Shown one piece after another: positions 13,658 to 21,902 of a DNA stretch of 30,429 nucleotides. Origin of the DNA: a virus; IMG/VR virus record IMGVR_UViG_3300025669_000138, positions 1-30,429 of that record; one strand, written 5' to 3'. Under the pieces are notes generated by a model. That model worked only from the letters and a program-made list of their open reading frames with translations, was not told the origin of the DNA and ran no database searches. The translations under genes were made by a program, and so were the position numbers. Numbering within the stretch: the first letter of the stretch is position 1; every line of letters begins with the position of its first letter.

Positions 13658-13757
13658 GTTTATGATAGTCATGTTAGTAGGGACCACCCTCGGTACGGCG
13701 GGAGCACTCCTGGGTGTTTACTGGGCATATTCTGATATGAAGAAGAGGGGGAGGTGA
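13650..13757 (+). CDS. Tiny single-pass membrane protein, 35 residues
   Basis: ATG 13650 lies inside the end of the Sak4-like gene and follows GGAGGA at 13635-13640. The product is a single hydrophobic helix (about residues 3-24, including MLVGTTLGTAGALLGVYWAY) followed by a short basic tail KKRGR that would sit in the cytoplasm. Its TGA is followed at once by the SEC-C gene. The compact overlap and clean transmembrane pattern support it as a real gene; its role is unknown. Confidence 0.6.
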   Translation: MVEFMIVMLVGTTLGTAGALLGVYWAYSDMKKRGR

Positions 13758-13760
13758 GTG

Positions 13761-14036
13761 GTGGATGACAGCAAGTTTCACAACGAGCCTGGACAAAAGC
13801 AGCCCATCACGGGTGGTCAGAAACCAGGACGCAACGATCCATGCCCGTGTGGGTCCGGGTCCAAATGGAAAAAATGTCATGGGTCTGCGGAGAAGCACAC
13901 CAAGGCCATGGCCGTAGCCAAGGAAGCCTATTACAATGAGATGGCACGGCTAGTGATGGAGGACGTAGCATCGAAAATGGACAGTACTGATACCAACGGA
14001 AAATCCGTATGGGATGTTGACAAGAAACCTGAGTAA
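13761..14036 (+). CDS. Small SEC-C zinc-motif protein
   Basis: This protein of about 91 residues carries an almost perfect SEC-C zinc motif ([19 protein letters not shown], about residues 23-41), with the CxC and CH zinc ligands. The motif was first known at the end of SecA, where it binds SecB and ribosomes, but it is also widespread alone in bacteria and phages. Two GTG starts are possible (13758 and 13761); 13761 is better spaced from GGAGG. The remainder is a helical segment ([15 protein letters not shown]) and a polar tail. It is likely a protein-binding adaptor; the partner is unknown. Confidence 0.82.
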   Translation: MDDSKFHNEPGQKQPITGGQKPGRNDPCPCGSGSKWKKCHGSAEKHTKAMAVAKEAYYNEMARLVMEDVASKMDSTDTNGKSVWDVDKKPE

Positions 14037-14047
14037 GGGGAACACAC

Positions 14048-14920
14048 ATGGCGGCAATCGACAGAGTCGGCAGTTTCAGGGGCAAAGTAGTAGACCGCGG
14101 CATCGGCGAATCGTCCGGGGGTTTCCCGCAGGCGATTCTCCAGCTGGAAGCGGCTGAGATGTGGGACGTGGATAACGGCGTCTGGGTACCGTGGGAGTAC
14201 GAGGAGATCGAGACTATTGCGTACCTGATCCTCTTCGGCAAGAGCGGCAAGCCCACACTGAGCGCCCGTCAGCTGATGAAGTCCCTAGGGTGGGATGGCA
14301 CAGCGTTTCTGGATATCCAAGAGAGCGACACGCTCAACGGCCAGATCCAGTGGCGGATGGAAGAGAACACGTACGAGGGGAACACCACCATCCGGTGCCA
14401 GTGGATCGACCACTACGATGCCGTACCCGGGAAGAAGGTTCAGAAACTCGATAAGGCGGACATCCTACGGCTGGAGGCCAAGTTTGCAGCGGGCAAGCAG
14501 GTTCTGAGCGGCGGACCAAAACCCAAGGCCGCGCCCCCGAAAGCCGCTCCGAAGGCGACGCCGAAGGCGGACCCTGCCCCTACTGCCGAGACTGCGGACA
14601 CGCAAGAACCTGTGGAATTGGTTGGTCCCCCGAGGGCTGCTCCCGAGACGGGTAGCACTACCATAGTTGCCCCTGTTTTTGAGGCACCTGCTGCCCCCGA
14701 CCCCCCGAAGACTGAGAAGCCCAAACGGAAGGCCAGGGCTACCAAGCCCATCGACATGCAGAAAGCATGGGAGCAGTGCCACGCTGCCGGTAAAGAAGCG
14801 GGCAAGACCGATGTAGAGGTCAGCCAGATGTGGACGAAGCTGACTGTAGCGGCTGGTGGCAACGAGGCTGTCGGGGATGACTGGTCTGGTATCAAGGACG
14901 CATTCATCGCGGCTCTCTAG
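14048..14920 (+). CDS. Probable single-stranded DNA-binding protein (Sak4 partner)
   Basis: The N-terminal 150 residues are beta-rich with a conserved-looking block (NTTIRCQWIDHYDA) reminiscent of phage OB-fold SSB proteins that accompany Sak4-type ATPases. The middle (about residues 155-235) is a long low-complexity linker of Ala, Pro and Lys (PKAAPPKAAPKATPKA). A small helical domain closes the protein (about 240-290). A structured core with flexible linker and terminal interaction domain suits an SSB. Neighbouring genes (Sak4-like ATPase, primase-helicase) support this. The family is not recognised with certainty, so the SSB call is an inference. Confidence 0.55.
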   Translation: MAAIDRVGSFRGKVVDRGIGESSGGFPQAILQLEAAEMWDVDNGVWVPWEYEEIETIAYLILFGKSGKPTLSARQLMKSLGWDGTAFLDIQESDTLNGQIQWRMEENTYEGNTTIRCQWIDHYDAVPGKKVQKLDKADILRLEAKFAAGKQVLSGGPKPKAAPPKAAPKATPKADPAPTAETADTQEPVELVGPPRAAPETGSTTIVAPVFEAPAAPDPPKTEKPKRKARATKPIDMQKAWEQCHAAGKEAGKTDVEVSQMWTKLTVAAGGNEAVGDDWSGIKDAFIAAL

Positions 14921-14935
14921 CAAGCCTGTCTACTC

Positions 14936-14955
14936 GGGGAGAACGGAGGCTCCCC
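14936..14955 (+). terminator. Weak intrinsic-terminator-like hairpin
   Basis: GGGGAG (14936-14941) pairs with CTCCCC (14950-14955) across an eight-base loop and is followed by agATTTTgg. The T-run is only four bases and starts three bases after the stem, so termination would be partial at most. It lies in the 52-base gap before the primase-helicase gene, so it could lower downstream transcription or modulate access to the ribosome binding site at about 14963. Confidence 0.35.
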
Positions 14956-14972
14956 AGATTTTGGAGTAACAT

Positions 14973-17240
14973 ATGCCCGTGAACTTCGACAACTTGTATA
15001 CATCGCTACGGTCCAACATGCGACCAGCCATGGCAGAAGTCTTGGCTGATCAGCTTGGCCCGGCAGTGACGGTGGAAGCCATCAGCAAACTAGGTGTGGG
15101 GTTTTACCCCGCCGAAGATGCGTGGATCATCCCCGAGCGAGACGAAACGGGTAAGGTGGTGGGGCTTACTAAGCGTTACGAAAACGGTAGAAAGATAGCC
15201 TGGAAGGGCGGAAAGCGAGGACTGTCCTATGAATGTCTCGGTATTCTGCAAAGCGACGGGGACGTACAAGCCTGCAATTTCATTAGGGTATCCGAGGTCG
15301 AGGTTCCATGCCCTATATGCGGGCGGGAAAATGACGGGTGCCTGGTCAGTGACGACGACCCCGACGACCCTGGTGGGGTCATATGCGTACGAACGCCCAC
15401 TGGCGCGGCAAAGCAGATTCCGGGTTCTGGATACCTACATCACCGCCACACCGGATCTCGTGATGGACGACGGAGTGTCCAGGTATTACCTGCATCGGAT
15501 AAGCCCATTGTTATTACTGAGGGTGCGTCTGACGCAGCAGTTGCGATCTCGTTGGGCTACGTTGCGGTCAGCATACCGCAGGCTGGCGCAGGAGCATCAG
15601 CCCTGGCCGGGTTGGTGCCAGGACGTGAGGTTATCATCGTCGGAGATCGTGACGCGCATGGCGTCGGTCAGGCGAGTCTTGAAGGCGTGTTTCAAACGCT
15701 GCTGCCGGTTTGTAAGTCGGCCATAAAGGTACTCCCGCCCGAGCCGTTCAAGGATCTTCGGTCCTGGGCACCCACTATGGAAATATTCGAGGCGCATGTC
15801 AAGGAGGTAGGTGACTCACGCAAGGCCACAACGGTGTTAGATACCGATGCCCCGTACAACATGGTCAAGACATGGGTTCAGGACTGTCAGACCTACCGGG
15901 GCCAGCGGATAATCCAGTGCCTGCATGATGAGTTCTACCAGTGGGATGTCAACAAGTACCGCCTGGTCAGTAAGGCCGAGCTACGCGGCTGGTGGTATGA
16001 GTGGTTTGGCACCAGACAGATCGCGACACCTGCCAAGGATGGCACGAAGATTATAGAGATCAAGCCCGATGCCCGGTTCATGGCGAATATCACCGACGCG
16101 GCAGTAGCCTTCTGTAATGTGCGGGCTGATGAGTCGGCCCACGAACCGCTGATCCTAAAGACGGGCAAGAGCATGGATTTGGCCCGTGCTGTCGTGTTCA
16201 ACAATGGCATCTACTATGTCGGAGAACGGCAACTTGTACCGATGACACCGGATATTTTTCTGACCACGACGCTACCGTACAACTATGACTCACGTGCCGC
16301 GTGTGAGTTGTGGGAGTGGTTCGTAGCTGACATATTCAACGGGGATCAGGAGTGTATTGACCTGCTGCAGGAGTGGATGGGCTACTGTATGATCGCGTCC
16401 AACCACATGCAGTCTATGATGTTTTTCTTTGGTGTCCCCGGATCGGGCAAGTCGACAGTGGGCCGGGTCATCGAGGCCCTGCTTGGTAAGGCTCGCACTA
16501 CGGGGGCCAATACCAATAGTTTCAGGGACGTGTTCGGGCCTGCCACGCTGCTCAACAAATACGTGGCCATCATGTCTGAGTCACGCGACACCAACAAGGG
16601 TGATATCGACAAGCTGTTGCAGTCGTGGAAGGCTATCACAGGCGGTGATACACTGAGCGTGCGGAGGCTGTACAAGGCCGCGGTTGATGCCCGGCTGTTC
16701 TGTCGTCTGATATACATCGCTAATGAGGTGCTGCCCTTTGACGATGCCAGCCAAGCGATGGCGGGCAGGACAAATTTGCTGTATTTTTCCAACAACTACC
16801 GGTTGAGTAAGCCTGATCGCGAGATGGACAACAAGTTAATTACTGAGATACCGGGTATCGCGCTGTGGGCCATTGAGGGCCTGCGACGTCTGTTAGACCG
16901 GGATGCGTTCACACTGCCAAAGGTATCGCGGGAACATCTTGATGGCATCGCCGAGCTTACCAACCCGATTGGCCTGATGATCAGCGAGACTTGTAAATTC
17001 CACGTCGGTGCTGATTTCTTTCGGTACAATACTAACTGCAACACGCTGTACGAGTTATGGCTGGCATGGTGCAACACTACATGTACCCGCAACAACCTCA
17101 GCCGTATCGCGTTTGGTATGAAGCTGAGGGGCATGAGTCACCCGATCATACGTAAGCAGATTACGACTGCTGGCAAGCGTGAGTATATCTACGAGGGCCT
17201 GCAGATCGTGCCCGGGGTTATGGAACTGTATTTGAAATAA
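14973..17240 (+). CDS. TOPRIM primase / SF3 helicase fusion
   Basis: This 755-residue protein combines a primase front and a helicase rear. A four-Cys zinc site (Cys113, 116, 123 and 138; CPIC and then C...C) may recognise primer start sites. A TOPRIM domain follows, with the Glu in ITEGASDAA (Glu183) and the DxD in GDRDAHG (225-227). The C-terminal half is a D5/P4-type SF3 helicase: Walker A GVPGSGKST (487-495), then an acidic strand YVAIMSESRD, and the MAGRTNLLYFSN arginine-finger segment. It would unwind DNA ahead of the polymerase and lay primers. The zinc finger lies before TOPRIM but after an N-terminal alpha/beta part, which is slightly unusual. Confidence 0.93.
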   Translation: MPVNFDNLYTSLRSNMRPAMAEVLADQLGPAVTVEAISKLGVGFYPAEDAWIIPERDETGKVVGLTKRYENGRKIAWKGGKRGLSYECLGILQSDGDVQACNFIRVSEVEVPCPICGRENDGCLVSDDDPDDPGGVICVRTPTGAAKQIPGSGYLHHRHTGSRDGRRSVQVLPASDKPIVITEGASDAAVAISLGYVAVSIPQAGAGASALAGLVPGREVIIVGDRDAHGVGQASLEGVFQTLLPVCKSAIKVLPPEPFKDLRSWAPTMEIFEAHVKEVGDSRKATTVLDTDAPYNMVKTWVQDCQTYRGQRIIQCLHDEFYQWDVNKYRLVSKAELRGWWYEWFGTRQIATPAKDGTKIIEIKPDARFMANITDAAVAFCNVRADESAHEPLILKTGKSMDLARAVVFNNGIYYVGERQLVPMTPDIFLTTTLPYNYDSRAACELWEWFVADIFNGDQECIDLLQEWMGYCMIASNHMQSMMFFFGVPGSGKSTVGRVIEALLGKARTTGANTNSFRDVFGPATLLNKYVAIMSESRDTNKGDIDKLLQSWKAITGGDTLSVRRLYKAAVDARLFCRLIYIANEVLPFDDASQAMAGRTNLLYFSNNYRLSKPDREMDNKLITEIPGIALWAIEGLRRLLDRDAFTLPKVSREHLDGIAELTNPIGLMISETCKFHVGADFFRYNTNCNTLYELWLAWCNTTCTRNNLSRIAFGMKLRGMSHPIIRKQITTAGKREYIYEGLQIVPGVMELYLK

Positions 17241-17251
17241 GGAGAGTGAAG

Positions 17252-17476
17252 ATGAAGATAACAACTTTTGTTACTAATGAGCTACCGAAGCCCGAGTCGG
17301 AACCGGAGAGAGTATGTAAAATAGAACTCAGAAATGACTACCTTCGCAAGTGTGTGGATGTCTACATGGACGATGTATGTGTTGCGTGGTTTATAGTAGG
17401 AGGTGAGGGTGACCCCCGCTTTGATGTTCTGTCGGGCTCCCTGAGCCGACACGGTGTACGGCTAAATGTAAGGTAA
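17252..17476 (+). CDS. Hypothetical protein, 74 residues
   Basis: This is a short protein with no recognised family. GGAG at 17241-17244 is seven bases before ATG 17252, favouring it over the in-frame GTG at 17246. It appears beta-rich (VDVYMDDVCVAWFIVGG), resembling a small three- to four-strand domain. It is not overlapping its neighbours, but the gaps are short (11 and 22 bases) and each holds a ribosome binding site, so it remains part of the same operon. Confidence 0.7.
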   Translation: MKITTFVTNELPKPESEPERVCKIELRNDYLRKCVDVYMDDVCVAWFIVGGEGDPRFDVLSGSLSRHGVRLNVR

Positions 17477-17498
17477 TAATCTAAGAAGGGAGACATAC

Positions 17499-18161
17499 AT
17501 GCTTAACAGGGTCCTATCAACAGTACTACTGGTAGCCATCGTGGCTACCATGATAATCGGTGTCGGGTGCGCAGCCCTGTCCGACTACGCGACACCGGCA
17601 ACCATCGATCAGCGTGCCGTCGACCGTGTTGTTGACGCCGGATTGGCCGAGCCCAACGACTACGCTGGTTACGCCAACCTGTACAAGGCCAGGCTACTAC
17701 AGTTTTACGTAGCTGCCGCTCACGAGATCAACATGCTGAGGCTTGAGCAGCTGATGGAGGAAGAGCAGCTTGACTCCAATATACTACGGGGCGTAGTAGA
17801 ACGCAGCGTGAGCGAGGCAGTGGCACTGGAGGCGGCGATCTTTGACCCCACCACGGGTCTACTCACGGCTGGCCTCGGTGTGTTTGGCTTATCAGCTGGT
17901 GGCCTGATCGGTCTGATGCGTAAGCGTCCCGGTGACTGGGAGCCCGCTAAGGTGGAGACTGCTCTTGCTGAGGTTGGCGTCAAGGTCAGCATGAAGGAGA
18001 AGCAGTTCACCGAGGTGGTGAAGGGTGTGCAGCAGTTCATGGATAGCGGTAAGAAATCGGGTGAACCGAGTCTGCTGCTAGCTGTAGAACAGCTTAAATC
18101 CTTCCTGCGATCCCAGTCGACGGACACAGCTAACGCCGTGACAGCCGCCAAGAATGCGTGA
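17499..18161 (+). CDS. Predicted membrane protein or lipoprotein with central hydrophobic segment
   Basis: This 220-residue protein starts with a hydrophobic signal-like segment (residues 4-23) ending in GVGC at Cys24. This resembles a lipoprotein cleavage site but has Gly instead of the normal Leu/Val at -3, so lipidation is uncertain. A second hydrophobic stretch lies at about residues 122-142 (GLLTAGLGVFGLSAGGLIGL), after which the C-terminal third is helical and charged. Taken together it is a one- or two-pass membrane protein with a cytoplasmic helical tail. It may be linked to lysis or to remodelling of the envelope during infection, but no family is recognised. Confidence 0.7.
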   Translation: MLNRVLSTVLLVAIVATMIIGVGCAALSDYATPATIDQRAVDRVVDAGLAEPNDYAGYANLYKARLLQFYVAAAHEINMLRLEQLMEEEQLDSNILRGVVERSVSEAVALEAAIFDPTTGLLTAGLGVFGLSAGGLIGLMRKRPGDWEPAKVETALAEVGVKVSMKEKQFTEVVKGVQQFMDSGKKSGEPSLLLAVEQLKSFLRSQSTDTANAVTAAKNA

Positions 18162-18173
18162 GGAGTTTGACAT

Positions 18174-20129
18174 ATGAAACCGGATACTCCTGTATCCGAG
18201 TTGCGGGGAGCGGGGCCCAAACGGGTCCTCGCGCTCCGGCGGCTCGGCATAGAAACCGTGAAAGACCTACAAGGTCACTACCCTATGCGGGTGGGGTTTG
18301 CGCCGCCGCTATACAACTATTCGATAAATGGTCGACCTGCCCCGGAAGAGGCTATAACCTACGTGGGCGATGTTGCGTCTATAAATCGGCGAGGTTACAC
18401 AGACCGAGATTTTGGGATCTCATTCTGGAGTGGCCTGACAGTAAAATGGTTCAACGGTCGGCGTCTGTGTAATCAAATTTTCAAGGGCTCACGGGTTGTC
18501 GTATCAGGGACAGTGAGCGACAGTAGGTTTACTAATCCGGTGTTCAAGGTCCTAAAGACCGGGGAAGAACCCAACCTGGCTGACCTACGTGTGGTAACAT
18601 ACCCAGTGACCAACGGTATCACAAGCAAGGACATCAGCCGATTCGTCAAGCAGACGCTGCATCTGGCTGATGACACCGTGCGGGCCCTGCACAACCCGAA
18701 GGATCCGGCAGAGTACGACGCAGCAGTGAAGGCCGAAAAGTACCGCGAGTTGTTCTACATGCAGCTGGCGCTGGCCGTGCGGAAGCAGAGGCGGGAGTCG
18801 GAGCCTACGAATGTGCGGTGCATGATACCACCTGATGAGCAGTTTAGTAGGTACTTCCCGTTTGACCTAACTGTAGACCAATACGCAGCCATCAGGGATG
18901 TGCAACGTGACATGTGCAAGCCCGGTTCTATGAACCGCCTCTTACAAGGGGACGTAAGTTCTGGAAAGACGTGTGTAGCCGCCTACGCTGCCATGCTGAT
19001 GGCCTGCAACAGTGGACAGACCGCCATCCTATGCCCTACTCAGGTGCTCGCTGAACAACATTATCGATCTATCAGGGGGTTCTTCGATGCGGCGGGGCTA
19101 TGTTGCCGATTAGTAGTGGGGGCCAACAAGAATGACCCAGTGCATACGTCTCGTACTGCGGACGTAGTAATTGGCACAACGGCTCTGCTTAGTGATGATG
19201 AATCATTTAGTTACCTCGGCCTAGTCGTCGTTGACGAGCAGCACAAGTTCGGCGTCGAGCAACGCGCGGCTCTGCGTAAGCACGGTAACCCACACATCCT
19301 GCTAATGTCCGCAACGCCGATACCCCGTACCATCGCAATGACCGCGTTTGGTGACCTGGACGTGAGTGTGATCAAGACGATGCCACCGGGGCGATTGCCT
19401 GTTAAGACCCTATGGTGCAGGACTAATGAGCAAGAGGGGGTAGCCAGTAATTATGTAGCCGGGGAACTCCGACAGGGCCATCAGGTCTACGTCGTGTGCC
19501 CGCGTATCGAGGCCCTTGATGACGAGATGCGAGCGGTGGAGGAAGTAATGTTCGAGTACCGTGATAGGTTCCCAGGCGTACCTATAAGCTGTATACACGG
19601 TAGGCTTCATCGGGCAGACAAGCACCATGCCATAGACTGGTGGGGTACCCCGGACCCTCGTGGCAAAATACTCGTAGCCACCACGGTTATCGAGGTAGGT
19701 GTAGACAACCCCAACGCCACCGTGATGGTTGTAGCGGGGGCCGAACGCTTCGGCCTTGCCACCCTATGGCAACTGCACGGACGTGTAGGGCGTAGTGACA
19801 AGCAGTCATATTGTTTTCTCCTATCGGATACCGAGAGCGCCGAAGGACGTGCCCGGCTCAAAGCGATGGAAAAAGCTACGGATGGGTTTCAAATAGCGGA
19901 GATGGATTTGAGCCTACGCGGCCCCGGAAGTTTACTAAGCACGGAGCAGCACGGTCTCCCGAACCTCAAAATAGCAGACATGGTTGAGGACTTTGACCTG
20001 ATGGTCGAGGCTAGGGGCGATGCCCAGCTAGTAGCATCCTATAGTAGTGGCCATTGTAGCTACCGAAAGCACATGAAAGAACTCAATGCACGTTATGGTG
20101 ACGTGCTACACCTGGGGGACGTCGGATGA
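18174..20129 (+). CDS. recG-like: RecG-like ATP-dependent DNA helicase
   Basis: At 651 residues it is slightly shorter than bacterial RecG (near 690). The N-terminus has the helix-hairpin start of the family (GAGPKRVLALRRLGI, then DLQGHYPMR), followed by an OB-like wedge region up to about residue 130. Helicase motifs are complete: GDVSSGKT (259-266), DEQH (354-357), SATPIPRT (379-386) and a motif VI GRVGR. RecG drives fork reversal and branch migration, so a phage copy may restart stalled forks or process recombination intermediates with the nucleases upstream. The gene starts behind GAGGAG and overlaps the next gene by four bases (ATGA). Confidence 0.93.
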   Translation: MKPDTPVSELRGAGPKRVLALRRLGIETVKDLQGHYPMRVGFAPPLYNYSINGRPAPEEAITYVGDVASINRRGYTDRDFGISFWSGLTVKWFNGRRLCNQIFKGSRVVVSGTVSDSRFTNPVFKVLKTGEEPNLADLRVVTYPVTNGITSKDISRFVKQTLHLADDTVRALHNPKDPAEYDAAVKAEKYRELFYMQLALAVRKQRRESEPTNVRCMIPPDEQFSRYFPFDLTVDQYAAIRDVQRDMCKPGSMNRLLQGDVSSGKTCVAAYAAMLMACNSGQTAILCPTQVLAEQHYRSIRGFFDAAGLCCRLVVGANKNDPVHTSRTADVVIGTTALLSDDESFSYLGLVVVDEQHKFGVEQRAALRKHGNPHILLMSATPIPRTIAMTAFGDLDVSVIKTMPPGRLPVKTLWCRTNEQEGVASNYVAGELRQGHQVYVVCPRIEALDDEMRAVEEVMFEYRDRFPGVPISCIHGRLHRADKHHAIDWWGTPDPRGKILVATTVIEVGVDNPNATVMVVAGAERFGLATLWQLHGRVGRSDKQSYCFLLSDTESAEGRARLKAMEKATDGFQIAEMDLSLRGPGSLLSTEQHGLPNLKIADMVEDFDLMVEARGDAQLVASYSSGHCSYRKHMKELNARYGDVLHLGDVG

Positions 20130-20593
20130 AATTCGTTAAAGGCTCACCAGTAAAAGGTGATACAGGTAGTTACTGGTATCTGCACTTGTTGGGTGATAAG
20201 GCCCGAGTATTTGTTGCCGATCTCCTGAACGCCAATGCCACAGCATTTATGACTGACCCGCATGCTAAGTCTGACTATGCAGCCCACCTCGCGGCAACAG
20301 CATCGGCAACCCTTGCGACGGGTGTGCTGCTTGGCGAGCGGGACGGGTATTATGTAAACCCAAAAGGCGGGATGACACCAGAGCTATATGGTGTCACACA
20401 AACTATTAACGCTGCCAACTTCCCGGGGACGGCTAGGGTAAAGGTATCCGTATGGCCGCGGGGTACCCACTTCTACGCCAGGATAGACAATGTAGATGTG
20501 GTCGGTGCCCGCGGCCGGTATAAATGGAACACGGCTGCTGCCGCCAGGCAGGCCGCAAAAAGGTTTGCTAGACGTGAAGGGATACCCTTGTGA
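20126..20593 (+). CDS. Hypothetical protein, 155 residues
   Basis: I do not recognise this protein. Its start overlaps the end of the RecG-like gene (ATGA) and its TGA overlaps the GTG of the HD gene, so all three are probably made together. The first part is alpha/beta, with an Ala/Thr-rich stretch (AAHLAATASATLATG); the C-terminus is basic with a helix (AAAARQAAKRFARREG) that could contact nucleic acid. No catalytic motif is evident. Association with RecG suggests a recombination accessory role, an inference from position. Confidence 0.75.
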   Translation: MKFVKGSPVKGDTGSYWYLHLLGDKARVFVADLLNANATAFMTDPHAKSDYAAHLAATASATLATGVLLGERDGYYVNPKGGMTPELYGVTQTINAANFPGTARVKVSVWPRGTHFYARIDNVDVVGARGRYKWNTAAAARQAAKRFARREGIPL

Positions 20594-21195
20594 ATGAAGC
20601 AACTGTAGTATTCAGAGAGGAATTGGATCTGATAAAAAATCCTGTCATCAGGGATTTCGTGATCGACGTCATTGACACGATGGCCCCAGACTATTTTTGG
20701 AAAATTGCCGCATCAACCAGTGGTAGGTACCACCCGAAGATTTCGCTTGGCGAGGGTGGTCTCATCCGGCACACCAAGCTGGCTGTGTGGTGGTCGGCTG
20801 AGCTAATGCGCACCGAGGACTGGCACCAGGATGAACATGACGTTGTGATCGCCGCCCTAATACTCCACGATCTCAAGAAGAACGGCGACAAGCTGGTGGA
20901 CGGCAGGGCTACCGTGAAAAACTGTGTCAACATTCATGGTACAGTACTGGCCGACGAGATCCGTATGCGAAAGTTCCCGCCCGGCATGGCTGTACCGCAC
21001 GTGATAGACGCTGTACTAGACGGTATCGCCTACCATATGGGCCGGTGGACGTGCCCCGACTGGAAGACATCACCGCCCCGGTCCAGGGATTGGCAGATAG
21101 GCCGAATGCGTAGGACCGTTCACCTCGCCGATTACTGTGCGAGCCGCCGTGTGGATGTCAAGACGCAGGAGTTACAGAGGGGGGCAGTGGGATGA
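20590..21195 (+). CDS. HD-domain metal-dependent phosphohydrolase
   Basis: This 201-residue protein starts at a GTG overlapping the previous stop, behind GAAGG. Metal-binding residues of the HD superfamily are all in place: His61 (GGLIRHTKLAV), His93-Asp94 (LILHDLKK), His116 (IHGTVLADE), His149 (IAYHMGRW) and Asp181 (VHLADYC). HD enzymes of this size hydrolyse nucleotides or cyclic nucleotides; in phages, related proteins act on dNTPs. Together with the purine dNTP diphosphohydrolase domain at 2474 and the HAD phosphatase at 3279, it suggests control of the nucleotide pool, but the substrate is not readable from the sequence. It overlaps the small membrane gene at 21192 by four bases. Confidence 0.85.
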   Translation: MNEATVVFREELDLIKNPVIRDFVIDVIDTMAPDYFWKIAASTSGRYHPKISLGEGGLIRHTKLAVWWSAELMRTEDWHQDEHDVVIAALILHDLKKNGDKLVDGRATVKNCVNIHGTVLADEIRMRKFPPGMAVPHVIDAVLDGIAYHMGRWTCPDWKTSPPRSRDWQIGRMRRTVHLADYCASRRVDVKTQELQRGAVG

Positions 21196-21329
21196 ATTGG
21201 GTAGACTACGTCCACATTGCCATTGTCACGGTTCTAGCCGTGTCTCTTGGCGTGTATTGTGTATGGTGCTGTCGTCAACGACTACCGAGCCCAGGCGACC
21301 CACTTTACGACCCAGACTGGCGACCATAG
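21192..21329 (+). CDS. Small single-pass membrane protein, 45 residues
   Basis: The frame begins at an ATG overlapping the HD gene's TGA (ATGA) and ends with TAG at 21327-21329. The product has one clear membrane helix (VHIAIVTVLAVSLGVYCVWC, about residues 7-26), a Cys/Arg patch (CCRQR) just after it and a short Pro/Asp-rich tail (PSPGDPLYDPDWRP). Coupled overlap, codon pattern and a well-formed helix support it as genuine. The topology would be Nout-Cin with the basic patch inside. No function is known. Confidence 0.65.
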   Translation: MNWVDYVHIAIVTVLAVSLGVYCVWCCRQRLPSPGDPLYDPDWRP

Positions 21330-21348
21330 ATTTAAGGATGGAGATAAT

Positions 21349-21594
21349 ATGATGAAAGCCACAGTCAAAGTATACATGAAATATGGTGGGGCTACTTTTG
21401 AGTATGATATCGAGAGTACAGACTCAGCCTTGCTTACAGCCAAAGCTCGTGAACACCTAGCGGCGATAGCACAAGGCGGATATAGGCACTGTGCAGAGGG
21501 CATATTAGAGTGGTTCCCACCGCACTGGATTGACAAGGTTAAGGTCACTGGCGGCATAGGGACATCGTACCCGGATCGCTGTTCAGGCACATAG
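21349..21594 (+). CDS. Hypothetical protein, 81 residues
   Basis: This protein is not recognised. Two adjacent ATGs (21349 and 21352) follow GGATGGAG; the first is taken as start. The fold appears to be a beta hairpin (KATVKVYMKYGGATFEYDI) followed by a helix and a closing strand, an arrangement common in small phage adaptor proteins. The gap to the next gene is 11 bases and holds its ribosome binding site. Confidence 0.65.
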   Translation: MMKATVKVYMKYGGATFEYDIESTDSALLTAKAREHLAAIAQGGYRHCAEGILEWFPPHWIDKVKVTGGIGTSYPDRCSGT

Positions 21595-21605
21595 GAGTCG
21601 TAGAG

Positions 21606-21902
21606 ATGATCCACGCCGACTATCAGGTACTAGACTGGCTGAGAGCGCACTGCTCAAAAGACCGTGTGCTGTACAATGCGTTGAATAATCACAGCAATGG
21701 GCCCTCTTTTGATTACGCTGAGGAGGCTAGTTGGACAAAGGGTAGCAAAGGCTGGCGGGTGGTAGCCACCTGCACTAGTGGAAAGGTGATACTGGTGATA
21801 GTGGTACCGCACCCGGTTACACAGGAGCCGCATCACTACTACCGATGTAACGATCTCATGGAGGAGGTTGCAGACCGGGCGGTTGGGCCCAAGGATGAAT
21901 GA
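21606..21902 (+). CDS. Hypothetical protein, 98 residues
   Basis: This protein is not recognised. It starts with ATG behind AGGAGTCGTAG and overlaps the following HTH-like gene by eight bases. The middle carries a strand pair (KGWRVVATCTSGKVILVIVV) and an aromatic/His segment (HHYYRCNDLM), followed by a C-terminal helix. No metal-binding or catalytic pattern can be assigned. It is one of three small unknowns at the end of the rightward unit. Confidence 0.65.
   Translation: MIHADYQVLDWLRAHCSKDRVLYNALNNHSNGPSFDYAEEASWTKGSKGWRVVATCTSGKVILVIVVPHPVTQEPHHYYRCNDLMEEVADRAVGPKDE

Noticed and set aside
14440-14923. Minus-strand frames of about 150 codons opposite the SSB-like gene
   Set aside because: They arise from the repetitive Ala/Pro/Lys linker of the plus-strand gene; composition is low-complexity and nothing around is on the minus strand.
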